NCBI GenBank assembly: GCA_029783825.1
Contig: JAREIK010003431.1
Coordinates: forward strand, 2,208,674 to 2,272,673
DNA length: 64,000 bases
From: Sapria himalayana
Lineage: Eukaryota; Streptophyta; Magnoliopsida; Malpighiales; Rafflesiaceae
Reading direction: 5' to 3'
The notes below the pieces were generated by a model. The model had not been told where the DNA came from and did no database searches. It saw nothing but the letters and a program-made list of their open reading frames with translations. The position numbers and the translations under genes were made by a program. This document shows, piece after piece, positions 47,050 through 58,135 of the stretch; the stretch's first letter is position 1, and every line of letters begins with the position of its first letter.

Positions 47050-50000
47050 ATTTCTTCCTTTGTTATGACATTATAAGTGAGATTCTCAAAAAAAAATACT
47101 TTTTTAAGGTTTATTTTATTAATTATAAAAGCCCTCTCTTTTGGTGGAGGATTATCATTTTTACAAACAAAAATGTTACCCTTTTCCCTTTTACACCCTT
47201 TTACCCAAAATAACGAAATATAATAAACCATGGGAAAAATCTAGTTTAAACTAAAATGATTGGGGTATGAATCTATGCTATTCCTAGTTTCAGCTTCTAT
47301 GAAACTTATAAGATAATGCTTGAACTTTCCGCCTGTATGCACTTTGTAAAAAAAAAATTTCTGCTTGAAAATTTTGATCTTTCTTCAACATTTTGTATGC
47401 AATCCTTTTCTATTTCTTTTATGTTTAGGCATTTTGTATGTTTGAGCTTTCTGCCCTTTTCCTTGCCTATCTAGTGTCTATATGTATTTTCCTTCTTAAT
47501 ATGTTACTTGCACAGACAACAGCCAACAAAACCATCCACTTTCTTGGTATGTTGACTGCCTACTCGTTTCCCTCAGCTAAATAATTTTAACATTCTATTT
47601 GTTTCATGTTTATCATCAACCTTTGTGTCCTTGTGTAGTGGACTTATCATCTTCCCTATATTAGCATAACCAAACATACAAGACAAAAGGATATATGTAT
47701 CTATCCCTATTCATTGTCGTTGTTATTCTGCTCATGGTAGATTCTAGGGTTAGCTGTAGCCTTCTCCTTTAAAATTTCTAGCTCTTGCATTTTCAATCAA
47801 CATTAAACCATAACCAACAATCAAAATTCCATTTTGATTTAACCTTCTCCTCTAATGCTGCCTAACTTCTTCCATCTCAATACTTCTTTCTTCCAATTAG
47901 GTTATGGCACCTTCTTCTTTCTGCTTCTTATATGTTACCTTCAAAAAAACTTCTGCTTCTTCTTTCTGTCCTTTCAAAAAAACTAAAAACAAAAAAATAC
48001 AATTCCACAGCATGCCTGTTAATTAAAATCTAAAATAGAAAAAAATAGCATTTCACAGGACCAAGATGCTTTATTCATAACCCATGCGAAGAAATTAAAA
48101 TTTTACAAGCTTAGACAGTTATAACATAATCATCTATTATAACTTTTTATGTTTTCTGTATCATAACGTATGGATAACCCATCCTATCCATCATTTCTAG
48201 TCCTTTAAAAATTTCAGGAATACTTTCGTTATCAAAGATTTGTGGGCCTTTCTTTAACCCTTTTTTTGCAAGTTTATCCTCTAATGTATTTGCTTCCCTG
48301 TATATATGTGTAATTGTGGCCTCCAGCTCTTTCATTAAAGATTTAATATTGCTATTTCCTCCTCATATTTCCACCAATTCCAGTTTTCTTGTGACTAGAG
48401 CTACTAATAAGCTTTAATCCACTTGAACTTGTATGTTCTCAAGGTTGCTCTCTTTACATACTTGTAATCCTTTATATAAAGCTCTTATTTCTGCATGCAA
48501 AGCCGAGTTTGCTTTGCCCATCATTTTAAAGGCCTTTACTATATCTCCCTTTCTATTCCTAATCTCTTCTCCTTCTCCTGCCTATCCCATATCTCTATTA
48601 AAACTACCATCCGTATTGAGTGATAGATTACTAGGCTTTAACCATTTTGTAATTTGAACTCCTTGCCACTTAGTTTTTACCACATTATTTCCATTCATTT
48701 TCTATTTCACTATCTTCTTCTAATTTTGTGATTTTTATTGGATTAAACATGGATAAATTAATTAATTATTTCTTTATTTTTTCTAGAATATAAATTTCCT
48801 CCATAGGGATTGAATCAAATTTACTTTTATTTTTAGCTTTCCTTATACACCAAATTATAATAAGTGGCAAGTTATTTCTAGTCCATTTTAGCATTTTGTT
48901 ACTGGTGTTATTAATTTTGTTACTTAAAAGTCTATACCTTTTAAACTAATTTCTTCGTGCTTCATTTTGGTAATTTTTTCTATATTATTCCATACTTCTA
49001 TAGTAATTTCGCCTTGCAAAAACAAATGTTCGATATTTTCCATAGTTACTGAACAACATTCACATCTTGAATCTAACTTTATACATTTAGCATGTATATT
49101 AACATCTACTGGAATCGCATTCGCCATAACCTTCTATATAAAGATCTTTATCATTTGAGACACTTCATTTTTCCAAATGAAGTTATATATAGAAAGTGGT
49201 TTTGTTCTATTTCTTACAATTGTTTTCACCGACTTCATTGTGAAGTTGCCTTGTGGATTTAACATCCATTTTTATCTGCTCTTTTTTAGTATTGAATGTT
49301 TTTCAACCAAATCTTTTGTTTTAACATTGGTTTCTGTGTTTTAGAGGCTTTCTTAGAATCTTTGAAGCTATTTGTTTTAATTTCATATTTTGCTCATAAG
49401 AATCTAGCCCAAATGCTACTATTTACTTTGAATCCCCACCATTTTTTACATGCCCATGCATTCATCACATCTTTCAAACTAATTAATCCTAGTCTTGCCT
49501 CCTATTTTAGTCGATATAGATCTTCCCATTTTTTCCAGTGTAATTTTGGTTTTCCTTTATTTTTTTCCTAGAGGAAAATGGCCATTTCCCTCTCCAATTT
49601 TTTTAATAATCATCCCTGGAGGCTTTATGTTCATGAATATATGTGCTAATGTGCTTTGTAGCACATGCGATATAAGTGCGATTCTCCCTCCAAAACTTAA
49701 GAAGTTTTCTTTCCATTCTGTTATTTTCTTTATCATTTTTTCTGTTAAGAAACTTAAATATTCTTTTTTTAGCATTCCCTCGTATATTGGACATCCCAGG
49801 TATATTAGAGCTCCTTTCTTTTGGTAAAACCCCATAATCTTCATTAGTCTTTGAGCCACTCTTTCTGGTGTTTTCTTTGCTATAACAAACTGACATTTAT
49901 CTTTATTTAAAAGTTGACCCATTTCCTCCTCAAATGTATAGAACGTGTTCATTAAATTATCTATAGACTTATTGCTCACATTAGTAAAGATGATTACATC

Positions 50001-50114
50001 ATCTACATATGCTAGGAAACCCACCAATGGTGTGTTTTTTGGTTGTTTAAAAGGCAAGATTTTTTTTTCCATTCCCATCCTTTGGTTCCATTTATTAGAA
50101 CTCTCACCCATACA
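47050..50114 (-). mobile_element. 5'-truncated LINE (L1-type) inserted in the CACTA transposase
   Basis: The CACTA reading stops at EALTKI (50115) and resumes near 47040 with the next part of DUF4218; between them lies a reverse-strand LINE. Its 5' part (endonuclease and most of the reverse transcriptase) is missing, the common outcome of incomplete target-primed reverse transcription. The exact 3' end and target duplication were not resolved. Confidence 0.72.
48147..50111 (-). pseudogene. LINE ORF2 relic: RT C-terminus, zf-RVT, RNase H
   Basis: An open frame at 50111-49557 (184 residues) contains FLAYVDDVIIFTN, the reverse transcriptase catalytic YVDD motif, and GQLLNKDKCQFVIAKK, YLGCPIYEG and ISHVLQSTLAHI, all typical of plant LINE reverse transcriptases. 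After frameshifts, SRCECCSVTMENIEHLFLQG (49127-48924) is the zf-RVT region. Then an RNase H domain: SLNTDGSFNRD, NSALHAEIRALYKGL, VQVD (about 48640-48450) holds the catalytic D, E, D, and EANTLEDKLAKKGLKKGP (48335-48147) is its end. Multiple frame changes and stops: a pseudogene. Confidence 0.85.
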
Positions 50115-52230
50115 CTATATTTTAGTCAATGCTTCCCATACATTTTGTGAAAGTAAGTCATGAATTACTATGGGTATTAACCTCAGCATGAACACATTAT
50201 AATTATGACTTTTCATCCCAAATAACTTATGCTTCTTCATATCAATACATCTTTTCTTGTTAGATACATATCCATCAGGAAACTTGAGCTCCATCAATCA
50301 TTTGTACAAAACATACTTTATATCCTTGTCAATACTATAAGAAACCTTAGGAAATTTATTCATTGATTCATTCCTATGTAACTTTGGATGTGAACAAAAC
50401 TCTATCAAATCCTCTCTTAATTTGGCATTATCTTTTATTTTTCCTTTCATATTTATGATAATATTAAAAAAATTATCAAAAAAGTTCTTTTGAATGTGCA
50501 TCACATCTAAGTTGTGCTTAATTAGGTTGGTTTTCTAATAAGGGAAATCCCAAAATATATATTTTTTTCCACCCAAAGTGATAATTCTTTGAAATTTGCA
50601 TATTAAGCAATCTGCATCTAGATTCATACTGTTTTTGAACTCATCTTTCATTTACATCTAATATTTCATCACTCAACCTTAAATGGTGGTGTACCTTTTA
50701 TGACTTTATGTCATTTCCTAATTGTATCAATATTCATCAGAAATAGATGTTTCATATATAAGAACTTATGATGGTTATTAAACTAAGAAGTTTTTCCTCT
50801 TTTCCTCAGATAAAATGCATCCGAGTCCTCTATGCAATAAGTACAAACTAATTTCCTTCCAATACTCCATCATGATTACATTAAATTTGCAGGAAAGTTA
50901 CTTATAGTCCACATAAGTATTACTCATTTTGAACTTCTACTTTCTAGATATATCATATATTTTGGCATCATACTCTCACAAATTTTTGAGCTCCACTAAC
51001 AGGGGCTACAGAAAAGTATCCAATTTGTATTTTGGATTTTTTGTACTGGACCTGATAAAATATAAAAAATATGTACTCATCTTTCATGTACATTCATGAC
51101 AATAAATTATAAGGTGTAACAATAATCAATCTTAAAGAGTATTATTTTCCTATTTATCTAAATGGTTGAAATCCACCTATGCATAGCCCTAATCTAATGT
51201 TTCAATTTTAATCTACAAAAGATAGATGACAATCATTAAAATATTTCCAAGAAAGAGAATCTGAGCAATACTACATCACTTCATCTTCAATAATATGCCT
51301 TTGTGCCAACCCATATTATTAGTAGTGTCTTCCGATGCAAATAATCTTTGCAAATAAGGAATCAATGAGAAATAATATATCTTCTTTTGAGAAATATTTG
51401 TTTTTTTCCTTTTACATGCTATATTTCTTTTGTACAGAGGATAGTTACAGAAATTATATGTGATTATTTCATTGTCTATGCTCCAATATCATCATGTCAT
51501 CATGTAGTCATTAATGCAAATATATATTTTTTCCATAGGCAAACACAAACCTCTCATTAACTTCATTGTACTATAAAAACTAGCTATCATGATGTTATTC
51601 TCTAGTAATAATTCAGATTACAATTGGCATATTTTATCATTACATATTTCTACAAAATGATATTTTGCCTTTAAATTCAATAGTGATCGCCACATATAAA
51701 TTTGAGTGACCATAGAGATTACCTAGCCAAACCTCTTCTTTTGAAGCTTTCAACTTTTCATAAATTATTTTATTGATGATATTGGAATATCTTTAGCGAT
51801 ATTTGGATTTAATAAAGATCCAATAAAATTCTTCAACATTATTTCACATGCATCATTAGGATTAACATATTCCATTGCAACATTATTTCACATGCATCAT
51901 TAGGATTAACATATTCTATTGCAACATTTGAATCAATACTTTTATGTACATTATACTTAGTTATTTGTAGCGTAACTATTTTTCCATGTTTATACCAAAC
52001 ATAATAATCTCTAATAAATCAATTTTTTTGAAGATGATATCACACTGTGTCCACATTTGAATACTCCAATTTTAATATTATGGTCATTATATAAGCACCT
52101 TATTTTTGTTTCATCTATAAATTCAGGTTGTTTTTTAGCAAAGTTAATAAACTATGTAATCCCCTCTATAAACTCATTAGTCAAAAACTTATCTTTTAGT
52201 TTTACATTCATCCATTAACGATCAGGTCTT

Positions 52231-53866
52231 ATAATAGTTTTCATTCCTATAACACATAATACAAATATTTTTTGAATTATAATAATGTAGATAAAGATTT
52301 GTTTGTAATAAAGTTATAGTAACATATTTATGATATTATATAAATCTAATAAAAAATTGTAGTAACATCATTATTAAATAATTTTAGATTAAAATAAGAT
52401 GGGGCAGATTGCTTCAATGTCATAGATATTTGTCAAAAGTTATAAGTTATAATTTTGTAATATACATAAAACTAAATATTTGATATTTATTTATATTGAA
52501 TGAATTGCATTAATAAAGAAAAAAATAAAAAATTGTAATTTCATAATTCTTGATTTCTAAATTAATAATCTGTACTAACTAATTTGACAAATGTATTTTA
52601 TATAATAGAAATAATAAACAAATCCGCAATGCCAATGCATTTAAATTCGTCAATGAAAAATCAATAAAAATAAATAAACTATCGATGGAGAATATTAATA
52701 AATCAATAGGAATATTTGCTAATCTATATGAAGCATATAATATAAATAGTTATATACCATATGTGATATGTAATATTATTTTTTTAATATTTAATAAAGG
52801 GAGGTATTATTTATTTTATTACACCTTTAGTGAAATGTAGATCAAGTACTCTATAAATTTTGAAATAAACTTATAATTCTATTAGTTTTATAATTGTTCA
52901 TTACGTTTCATCCTTCCAATTGCTTACCCTCATAATTTGTTAATGTTGTTCATAATTATTACTAATAAACTTTTAGTATTTATTATAATATTTATAAATT
53001 ATTTATTATTAAAGCTGTGCCATTAGTATGATTTATTTATTTAAAAATTATTATATTTCATCTAATCATAGTAAGCAACCAAAGTTCAAATTAATTAATA
53101 TAATCAAAATTATAGGTCAATAACAAAATATACACAAAATTCATACCTCAATTAGGTAACACAAAAATTTAACTAATCCTAGTATGTGAGAAAAATATAA
53201 AATGTATAATTTATCAATTAGAATTATAAAAATTCAACAAAATAAGAAGAGAGAACTCAATAAGAATGTTAAAAATAAAAACAAACTATATGTAACATCA
53301 AAACATATAAATATAATTATTCCTAAACACAATATATACGGGATAAAATGAAAATTATATTGTTATACCTCAATTATGGATGAATTACAAATTTGATCAA
53401 TTATTAGAGAAAATGAAATTCACAAACAATTCAGACAAACTTTGAATCTAAATGGAAAACCCCCAGGCTCTAACTTTGTACAAACTTTCAAAGTGTTCTT
53501 CAATAAATTAAAAATCTAATTTAGTGATAAAATTAAATTCTGTTTCTAAATTAGTGATGGAATATTATTCCTTCACTAAATTTTTTAAAATGATATAGCG
53601 AAAAATGAATATGATATTTCTTATTTAGTGACATTAACATATTCAGTCGCTAAAAATAAAAATTGATTTCATTTCTAAAAATACATAGATACATAAATTT
53701 CTATCGCTAAATATCACGTAATCATATTCGCACTCTTCTTTGCATTGCAATCAGTGACAAAATTTAAAAACATATAACAATTCATTGCTAATCAGCGTCG
53801 AATTTTTTTTCTGTTTCCAAATATTCTATAATTATTTGTTTTCTAATTTCATTTCTAATTATTTGT
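52231..53866 (-). other. CACTA 5' subterminal region
   Basis: No coding sequence. From about 53500 to 53870 there are repeated ttagtgat/tttctaaattagtgatgg and gcgaaaaatg-type motifs in both orientations, mirroring 42490-42860. In the family such subterminal repeats bind the element's own proteins; here that is inference. Confidence 0.6.
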
Positions 53867-53881
53867 TTTCTTATAGTGTTG

Positions 53882-54125
53882 TGTGTGCGTGCGTGTGTAT
53901 GTGTATAAAATATGTGTGTGTGTATACTTAACAATAAAAACCCATATGAATACACACACACACACACACCCACCCACACACATACATATGTGTGTGTGTG
54001 TTGTGTGTGTACTTATCAATACAAACCCATATGAATACACGCAACACACACACATATATGTATGTGTGTGTATTCATATGGGTTTTTATTGTTAAGTAAA
54101 CACACACACACACACACATATTATA

Positions 54126-54165
<40 letters not shown>
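53882..54165. repeat. GT/CA microsatellite with 36-bp perfect inverted repeat
   Basis: Alternating GT and CA runs. Arms 53925-53960 and 54063-54098 are exact reverse complements (core AACCCATATGAATACAC), and a third diverged copy lies at about 54010-54047. A (TA)n run closes the block at about 54130-54162. Frames here are repeat artefacts. Confidence 0.9.
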
Positions 54166-54166
<1 letters not shown>

Positions 54167-54558
54167 TTGATTAAACGTTTTTTATTCTAAAATCACTTTT
54201 AGATATGAAAATTGGTTTTTTATAAAATCATTTTTTGCGTTGAAAAGTCTTTTTCATTTTTTTTTGTAAACCAATTTTCAAAACTAAAAATTTTCTTTTT
54301 TTGATAAATCAATTTCAAATCTAAAATTAATTTTCAAATTTAAAAAACAAAATCTAGAATTTGAAAATCATTGTTTTTGATTTAATGTTTTTTTAAAGGT
54401 GCGAGGGCAAAATATTTGAGTGCCTAAAAATGAATAAATTTTGATTTTATTATATTTTTAAAATTTTTTAAAAATTATTATTTTTAAATTATATTTTGCG
54501 TACTACACCGAATATAAATATTCTTTTTTATTTTTGGATCATAAGAGGACTGATATTT
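54166..54558. other. AT-rich spacer, nothing identified
   Basis: Poly-A/T-rich sequence with ttttgaaaa-type inverted pieces. No gene or element could be supported. Confidence 0.5.
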
Positions 54559-55712
54559 GGGGAATTATGTTTTGGGTTCATTGCCCAAAAATTTTTAACA
54601 ATTAGAAATTAAATCTTTGATAATTGTAAAAAAATCACAAAACTATAAAAAAATAAAAAATAAGAGAACTCAAATATGTAATTCCTAAAATACCCTATAT
54701 TCTCTTTCATGGCCCTCACCCCTTGCCCCTAGCCCTCGCCCTCACCCCTTGCCCCTAGCCCTCGCCATCACCCCTAGCCCTCGCCATCACCCCTTGCCCT
54801 TGGCCCTCGCCATCACCCCTTGCCCTTGGCCCTCGCCATCATCCTCACCCTCTCCAATCTGTCCTCACCACCCCCCACACCTCTCACCCACACCTCCCCC
54901 CACACTTCTCCCCCACACCTCTCCCCCACACCTCCCCCTAGCCCTCGCCCTCACCCTCACCCTCACCCTCTCCAGTCTGTCCTCACCACCCCCCACACCT
55001 CTCCCCCACACCTCCCTCCGCACCTCTTCACGATTGAGCTCACCGAAGCTCTAGTGAGCTCGACCGTGGAGCTCATCGGAGCTCGAAGAGCTCCGACGTG
55101 AAGCTCGTAGAGTTCCGTCGAGCTCCACGATGGAGCTAGAGGTGCTCACTGGAGCTCGACGAGCTCCATCGTCGTGCTCACTAGAGCTCAACGAGCTCAA
55201 TTATCGATGTCACTGGACGAGATCATAGTTTAGTGCTCACTCGAGCTCGACGTGGAGCTCATTGGGCTCCCCGAAGGAGCTCATTGGAGCTCCATCGTGG
55301 AGCTCGACGAGACTCAACGAGCTCCACTTCAGAGCTAATCGAGCTCCACGGTCGAGCTCACTGGAGCTTGTGGAGCTTCAAGAAAGAACTCACTGGAGAT
55401 CCAGTGAGCTCTTACATGGAGAGGCGTGGAGGGAGAGGTGTGAGGGAGAGGTGTGGGGGAGAGGTGCGGGAGATGGTGAGGGTAGGGGGAGGGGGAGGGT
55501 GAGGGGGAGGGTGAGGGGGAGGGTGAGGGGGAGGGTGAGGAGGAGGGTGAGGGGGAGGGACAGAGGAGAGGAGATAGGGTAATTTAGTAATTAAGTTTTA
55601 GAGTGATATTATTTTTAATTTTTTTATTATTTTGTGAATTTTTCATAAATATCAAAAGTTTAGTTTATATTTGTTAAAAACTTACGGGAAATCACCCAAA
55701 ACATAATTCCCC
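54559..55712. mobile_element. GC-rich fold-back element with Mutator-like ends
   Basis: GGGGAATTATGTTTTGGGT at 54559 is mirrored by ACCCAAAACATAATTCCCC ending at 55712 (18 of 19 across a small indel), and similarity of the arms continues inward for about 150 bp. Beyond that the left arm is C-rich (repeats of ccctcgcc and caccctcaccct, 54710-55020) and the right arm is the G-rich counterpart (gagggggagggtga repeats, 55430-55560), so the whole element can fold. The centre is full of gagctc palindromes. Flanks CTGATATTT and CTGGATATTT may be an imperfect 9-bp duplication. Mutator-like is my best guess from TIR length and duplication size. The frames inside are low-complexity and not genes. Confidence 0.7.
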
Positions 55713-55974
55713 TCTGGATATTTTCATCTTTTTATTTTTATTCGAAAACCAGGACCTCATGCCCTGGTTGCCTGGGGTCAATGGCAGTTCTCGTGGAAAA
55801 AAAAAAGTTTTAAGACATTTCAAACTCCTTTCCTTTCCAAAAGGTACTTTAACCCCGTCGAATTGCCATTCTCTTCAAGTTCTTTCACTTGCGAATTTCT
55901 CTCAAATTAATTCTGCATGAATCGCATTTTCTTTCAGATCGCCGGTCTCATTTTCTTTCACATCGGTCAAGGCC
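55713..55974 (+). promoter_or_regulatory. GLOX 5' flank, with upstream ATG
   Basis: Only about 260 bp separate the fold-back element from the GLOX start, so the core promoter must lie here or within the element. I see no clear TATA box. An upstream ATG at 55917 opens a frame offset by one base from GLOX that runs past the GLOX start; if the transcript starts upstream of it, it would lower GLOX translation. Alternatively the pyrimidine-rich stretch ending TTTCTTTCAG (55937) could be a splice acceptor. Confidence 0.35.
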
Positions 55975-57633
55975 ATGAAGCACAAATCTCACCCCATTTC
56001 TTTTCTGCCGATCATCGTTTTTCTTTCAATTTTATCATCTGTCAATGCTCAGGGTGGACGACTGGGGCAATGGAAGCTGCTCCTCAATAACACTGGAGTA
56101 GTCCCCTTACACGTGCAAGTCCTTCCAAATAACAAGGTCCTCATGTTTGATCGCACCGACTCAATCTCCAACTTGTCCTTTTCCAACCCAAACTGCAGTA
56201 AGAACGGCACCACAGTGTCACTAAACTGCAGCTATCACTCCATTCTGTACGACATCTCAACAAACACCTTCAGGCCTCTATTTCTGAAGACAAACGTTTG
56301 GTGCTCCTCCGGTGCTTTAGACGCCAACGGCACGTTAATTCAAACAGGGGGCGAGGGCGAGGGAACTAAGGTAGTTCGGATGTTCGCTTTCTCCGGCGAT
56401 GAATCCAGCGATTGGGTCGAATACCAAAACAGCTTGTTCAGTCAGAGGTGGTACGCCACAAACCAGATTCTGCCGGATGGCAGGGTCATAATAGTCAGTG
56501 GCCGGAATACATTGACCTACGAATACTATCCCAAGACAAACCAAGAAAAAAAGGACATATCACTTCCTTTTCTCCAAGAGGCGAGAGGGAAAAAAAAGGA
56601 GCAAGGAAATCTTTATCCATTCGTCTATCTTCTTCCTTCTGGACATCTTTACATCTTTGCCAATACCAAATCAATTTTGTTTAATTACAAGAATAACACA
56701 GTTCTCAAATCGTATCCGATTATGTCTGGAAATGTGGGCAGGAACTTTCCTCTATCCGGCTCTTCAGTGATGTTGCCTATACGTCCCGGCCAAACCGAAA
56801 GCTCGACCCTAGTTGAAGTCCTGATTTGTGGTGGCGCTGCTGCAGGAAACTTCATTAGGTTCCGCCGTTATGGAATCTACCTTGAAGCTTCTAAAACATG
56901 CGGTAGGCTAAACCTCACTGAATCGAATCCACAATGGTCAATGGAATTGATGCCCATCCCACGCGTCAATGGCGTCTTGATTGTTTTACCGACAGGGGAT
57001 GTTCTTTTTATTAACGGAGGTCAGAATGGAACAGCCGGGTATGATGCCTCCGTGAACCCTGCTTTAAGCCCAATTATTTACCAACCGAATGCAGAACCAG
57101 ACAAGAGATTCTTAGTTCTCAATTCTTCTACAGTTCCAAGAATGTATCACTCAACCGCTGTTTTGCTCCCAAGTGGAAAAGTTCTGGTCGGCGGAAGTAA
57201 CCCACACCGGAATTATACTTTCACGGGAGTCATGTTCCCAACTGAACTGCGGCTGGAGGCTTTTTCACCACCGTACTTGTGCGGAGAGAATGGCGGCCTA
57301 CGACCGTTAATCTCCAACATAACGAGTCAAACAGTACAGCATAATGCTACGTTCTCTTTCAACGTTACTCTGTCGGAGAAACTCTTGGATTTGAAAAGCA
57401 TCTCTGTCGTAATCCTTGCACCATCATTTGTTACCCATTCTTTTGGGATGAACCAGAGGTTAGTGGTGTTGAATATTTTGCGGGCGGATATGGTTGATAA
57501 CAAGACTTATTTGCTTTTGGTGCGAGGGCCTCCTACGCCAAACTTTGCCCCTCCTGGGTATTATATGTTGTTTGTGTTATTCAACCAGGTTCCCAGCGAG
57601 GCCACATGGATCAGATTTTCATATCCTTATTGA
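55975..57633 (+). CDS. GLOX: Aldehyde (glyoxal) oxidase GLOX-like, copper-radical oxidase
   Basis: Intact single-exon gene of 552 residues, the usual length for plant GLOX proteins. Residues 1-25 form a signal peptide (hydrophobic core then SSVNA before Q26), so the product should be secreted to the cell wall. The glyoxal-oxidase N-terminal domain (about 35-430) forms a kelch-like propeller and a DUF1929 domain (about 435-550) follows. The copper/radical site of the galactose-oxidase family is complete: C110 (NVWCSSG) and Y160 (SQRWYAT) for the Cys-Tyr cofactor, Y391-H392 (RMYHST) and H488 (VTHSFG). Many N-glycosylation sequons are present (for example N38, N66, N77, N84). The family oxidises simple aldehydes or related alcohols to acids and releases hydrogen peroxide; plant members act in the wall, for example in anthers or defence, but substrate and tissue cannot be read here. 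The ATG at 55975 is chosen because it gives the signal peptide. Transposons lie within 300 bp on both sides. Confidence 0.95.
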   Translation: MKHKSHPISFLPIIVFLSILSSVNAQGGRLGQWKLLLNNTGVVPLHVQVLPNNKVLMFDRTDSISNLSFSNPNCSKNGTTVSLNCSYHSILYDISTNTFRPLFLKTNVWCSSGALDANGTLIQTGGEGEGTKVVRMFAFSGDESSDWVEYQNSLFSQRWYATNQILPDGRVIIVSGRNTLTYEYYPKTNQEKKDISLPFLQEARGKKKEQGNLYPFVYLLPSGHLYIFANTKSILFNYKNNTVLKSYPIMSGNVGRNFPLSGSSVMLPIRPGQTESSTLVEVLICGGAAAGNFIRFRRYGIYLEASKTCGRLNLTESNPQWSMELMPIPRVNGVLIVLPTGDVLFINGGQNGTAGYDASVNPALSPIIYQPNAEPDKRFLVLNSSTVPRMYHSTAVLLPSGKVLVGGSNPHRNYTFTGVMFPTELRLEAFSPPYLCGENGGLRPLISNITSQTVQHNATFSFNVTLSEKLLDLKSISVVILAPSFVTHSFGMNQRLVVLNILRADMVDNKTYLLLVRGPPTPNFAPPGYYMLFVLFNQVPSEATWIRFSYPY

Positions 57634-57962
57634 TTTTCTTTTATTGAGAATTGAATTTTGCTATGCTCTCATGGCTGGTTAATTGGTGCTAATTGCTGAC
57701 CCACTGCTACCCAGAATATTTGTCCCCTATCATTTGATTTGTCAGGTTCTCCCTGCACTTGTCATGGTAATACTGTTGTTCCTGGTGAATCGTTGTCTGA
57801 TAAGCTGTTTGATTGTGATTCGTGTTATATTATAAGATAGGAAAATTATGTTTTTGTCCCAAAAGTGATATAAATCAAGTTTTTTATTCAAAAATCTGTT
57901 TAATGATCAGTCATTAGTTGCGTTTGCACTTAAAAAAATTTATTATTTAGAGAAAATTATCC
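57634..57962. other. GLOX 3' flank
   Basis: No gene. TTGAGAATTGAATTTT shortly after the stop may serve in 3' processing but no canonical AATAAA is near. AGGAAAATTATGTTTTTGTCCC at 57839 resembles a lone Mutator-like terminus. Confidence 0.4.
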
Positions 57963-58135
57963 GAGTTTTGGACGTGAATAGTACTTTTAAAATAAAAAAT
58001 CCAATTTTTAAGGTTGGCTTAAAAAATATGACAAACCTAGTGCGTGATGGAACAGGGTGGGGAAGCTCAAAGCCCGGCGTTCGCAACTCCGGGTATTCAA
58101 TTTAAAAAATTTCCAATGACCGTCGTTGTGAACGA

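Larger units (their letters stand above)
45560..52230 (-). pseudogene. CACTA TNP2-type transposase relic, interrupted by a LINE
   Basis: Reverse-strand blocks in order: a start-like WMNVKLKDKFLTNEFIEGI...FINFAKKQPEFIDETKIRC (about 52215-52080), matching the transposase-associated N-terminal domain; HNLDVMHIQKNFFDNFFNII (about 50515-50450), the TNP2 core end; ELKFPDGYVSNKKRCID then LFGMKSHNYNVFMLRLIP (50290-50165), the DUF4218 start; after the LINE, YESMIAGLVQNRWMYPFEK (about 47010-46950) and YNTYLVEEISKFCAHYF (46825); then MNSGVCIKGSA...FHGRLIIFLDIEFP...LFKYEWYD (46155-46010), DUF4216. An acidic tail ends at a stop at 45560. Several stops and frameshifts, plus the LINE, make it non-functional. 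Confidence 0.8.
42485..53878 (-). mobile_element. Full-length decayed CACTA (En/Spm) transposon, 11.4 kb
   Basis: The left end CACTACAAGAAA (42485) and right end TTTCTTATAGTG (to 53878) are the expected CACTA termini as inverted repeats, 11 of 12 matching. The trinucleotide TTG flanks both ends (42482-42484 and 53879-53881), the expected 3-bp target duplication. Subterminal regions contain many short repeats of the aaatttagtgatag/tttctaaattagcgat type in both orientations. Inside, on the reverse strand, are a TNP2-type transposase (52230-45560, split by a LINE) and a second transposase-associated gene (45340-43130). Both are decayed, so the element is not autonomous now. Confidence 0.88.

Noticed and set aside
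54749..55582. Several ~100-codon frames rich in Pro/Ser or Gly/Arg
   Set aside because: Arise from GC-rich tandem repeats in both arms of the fold-back element.
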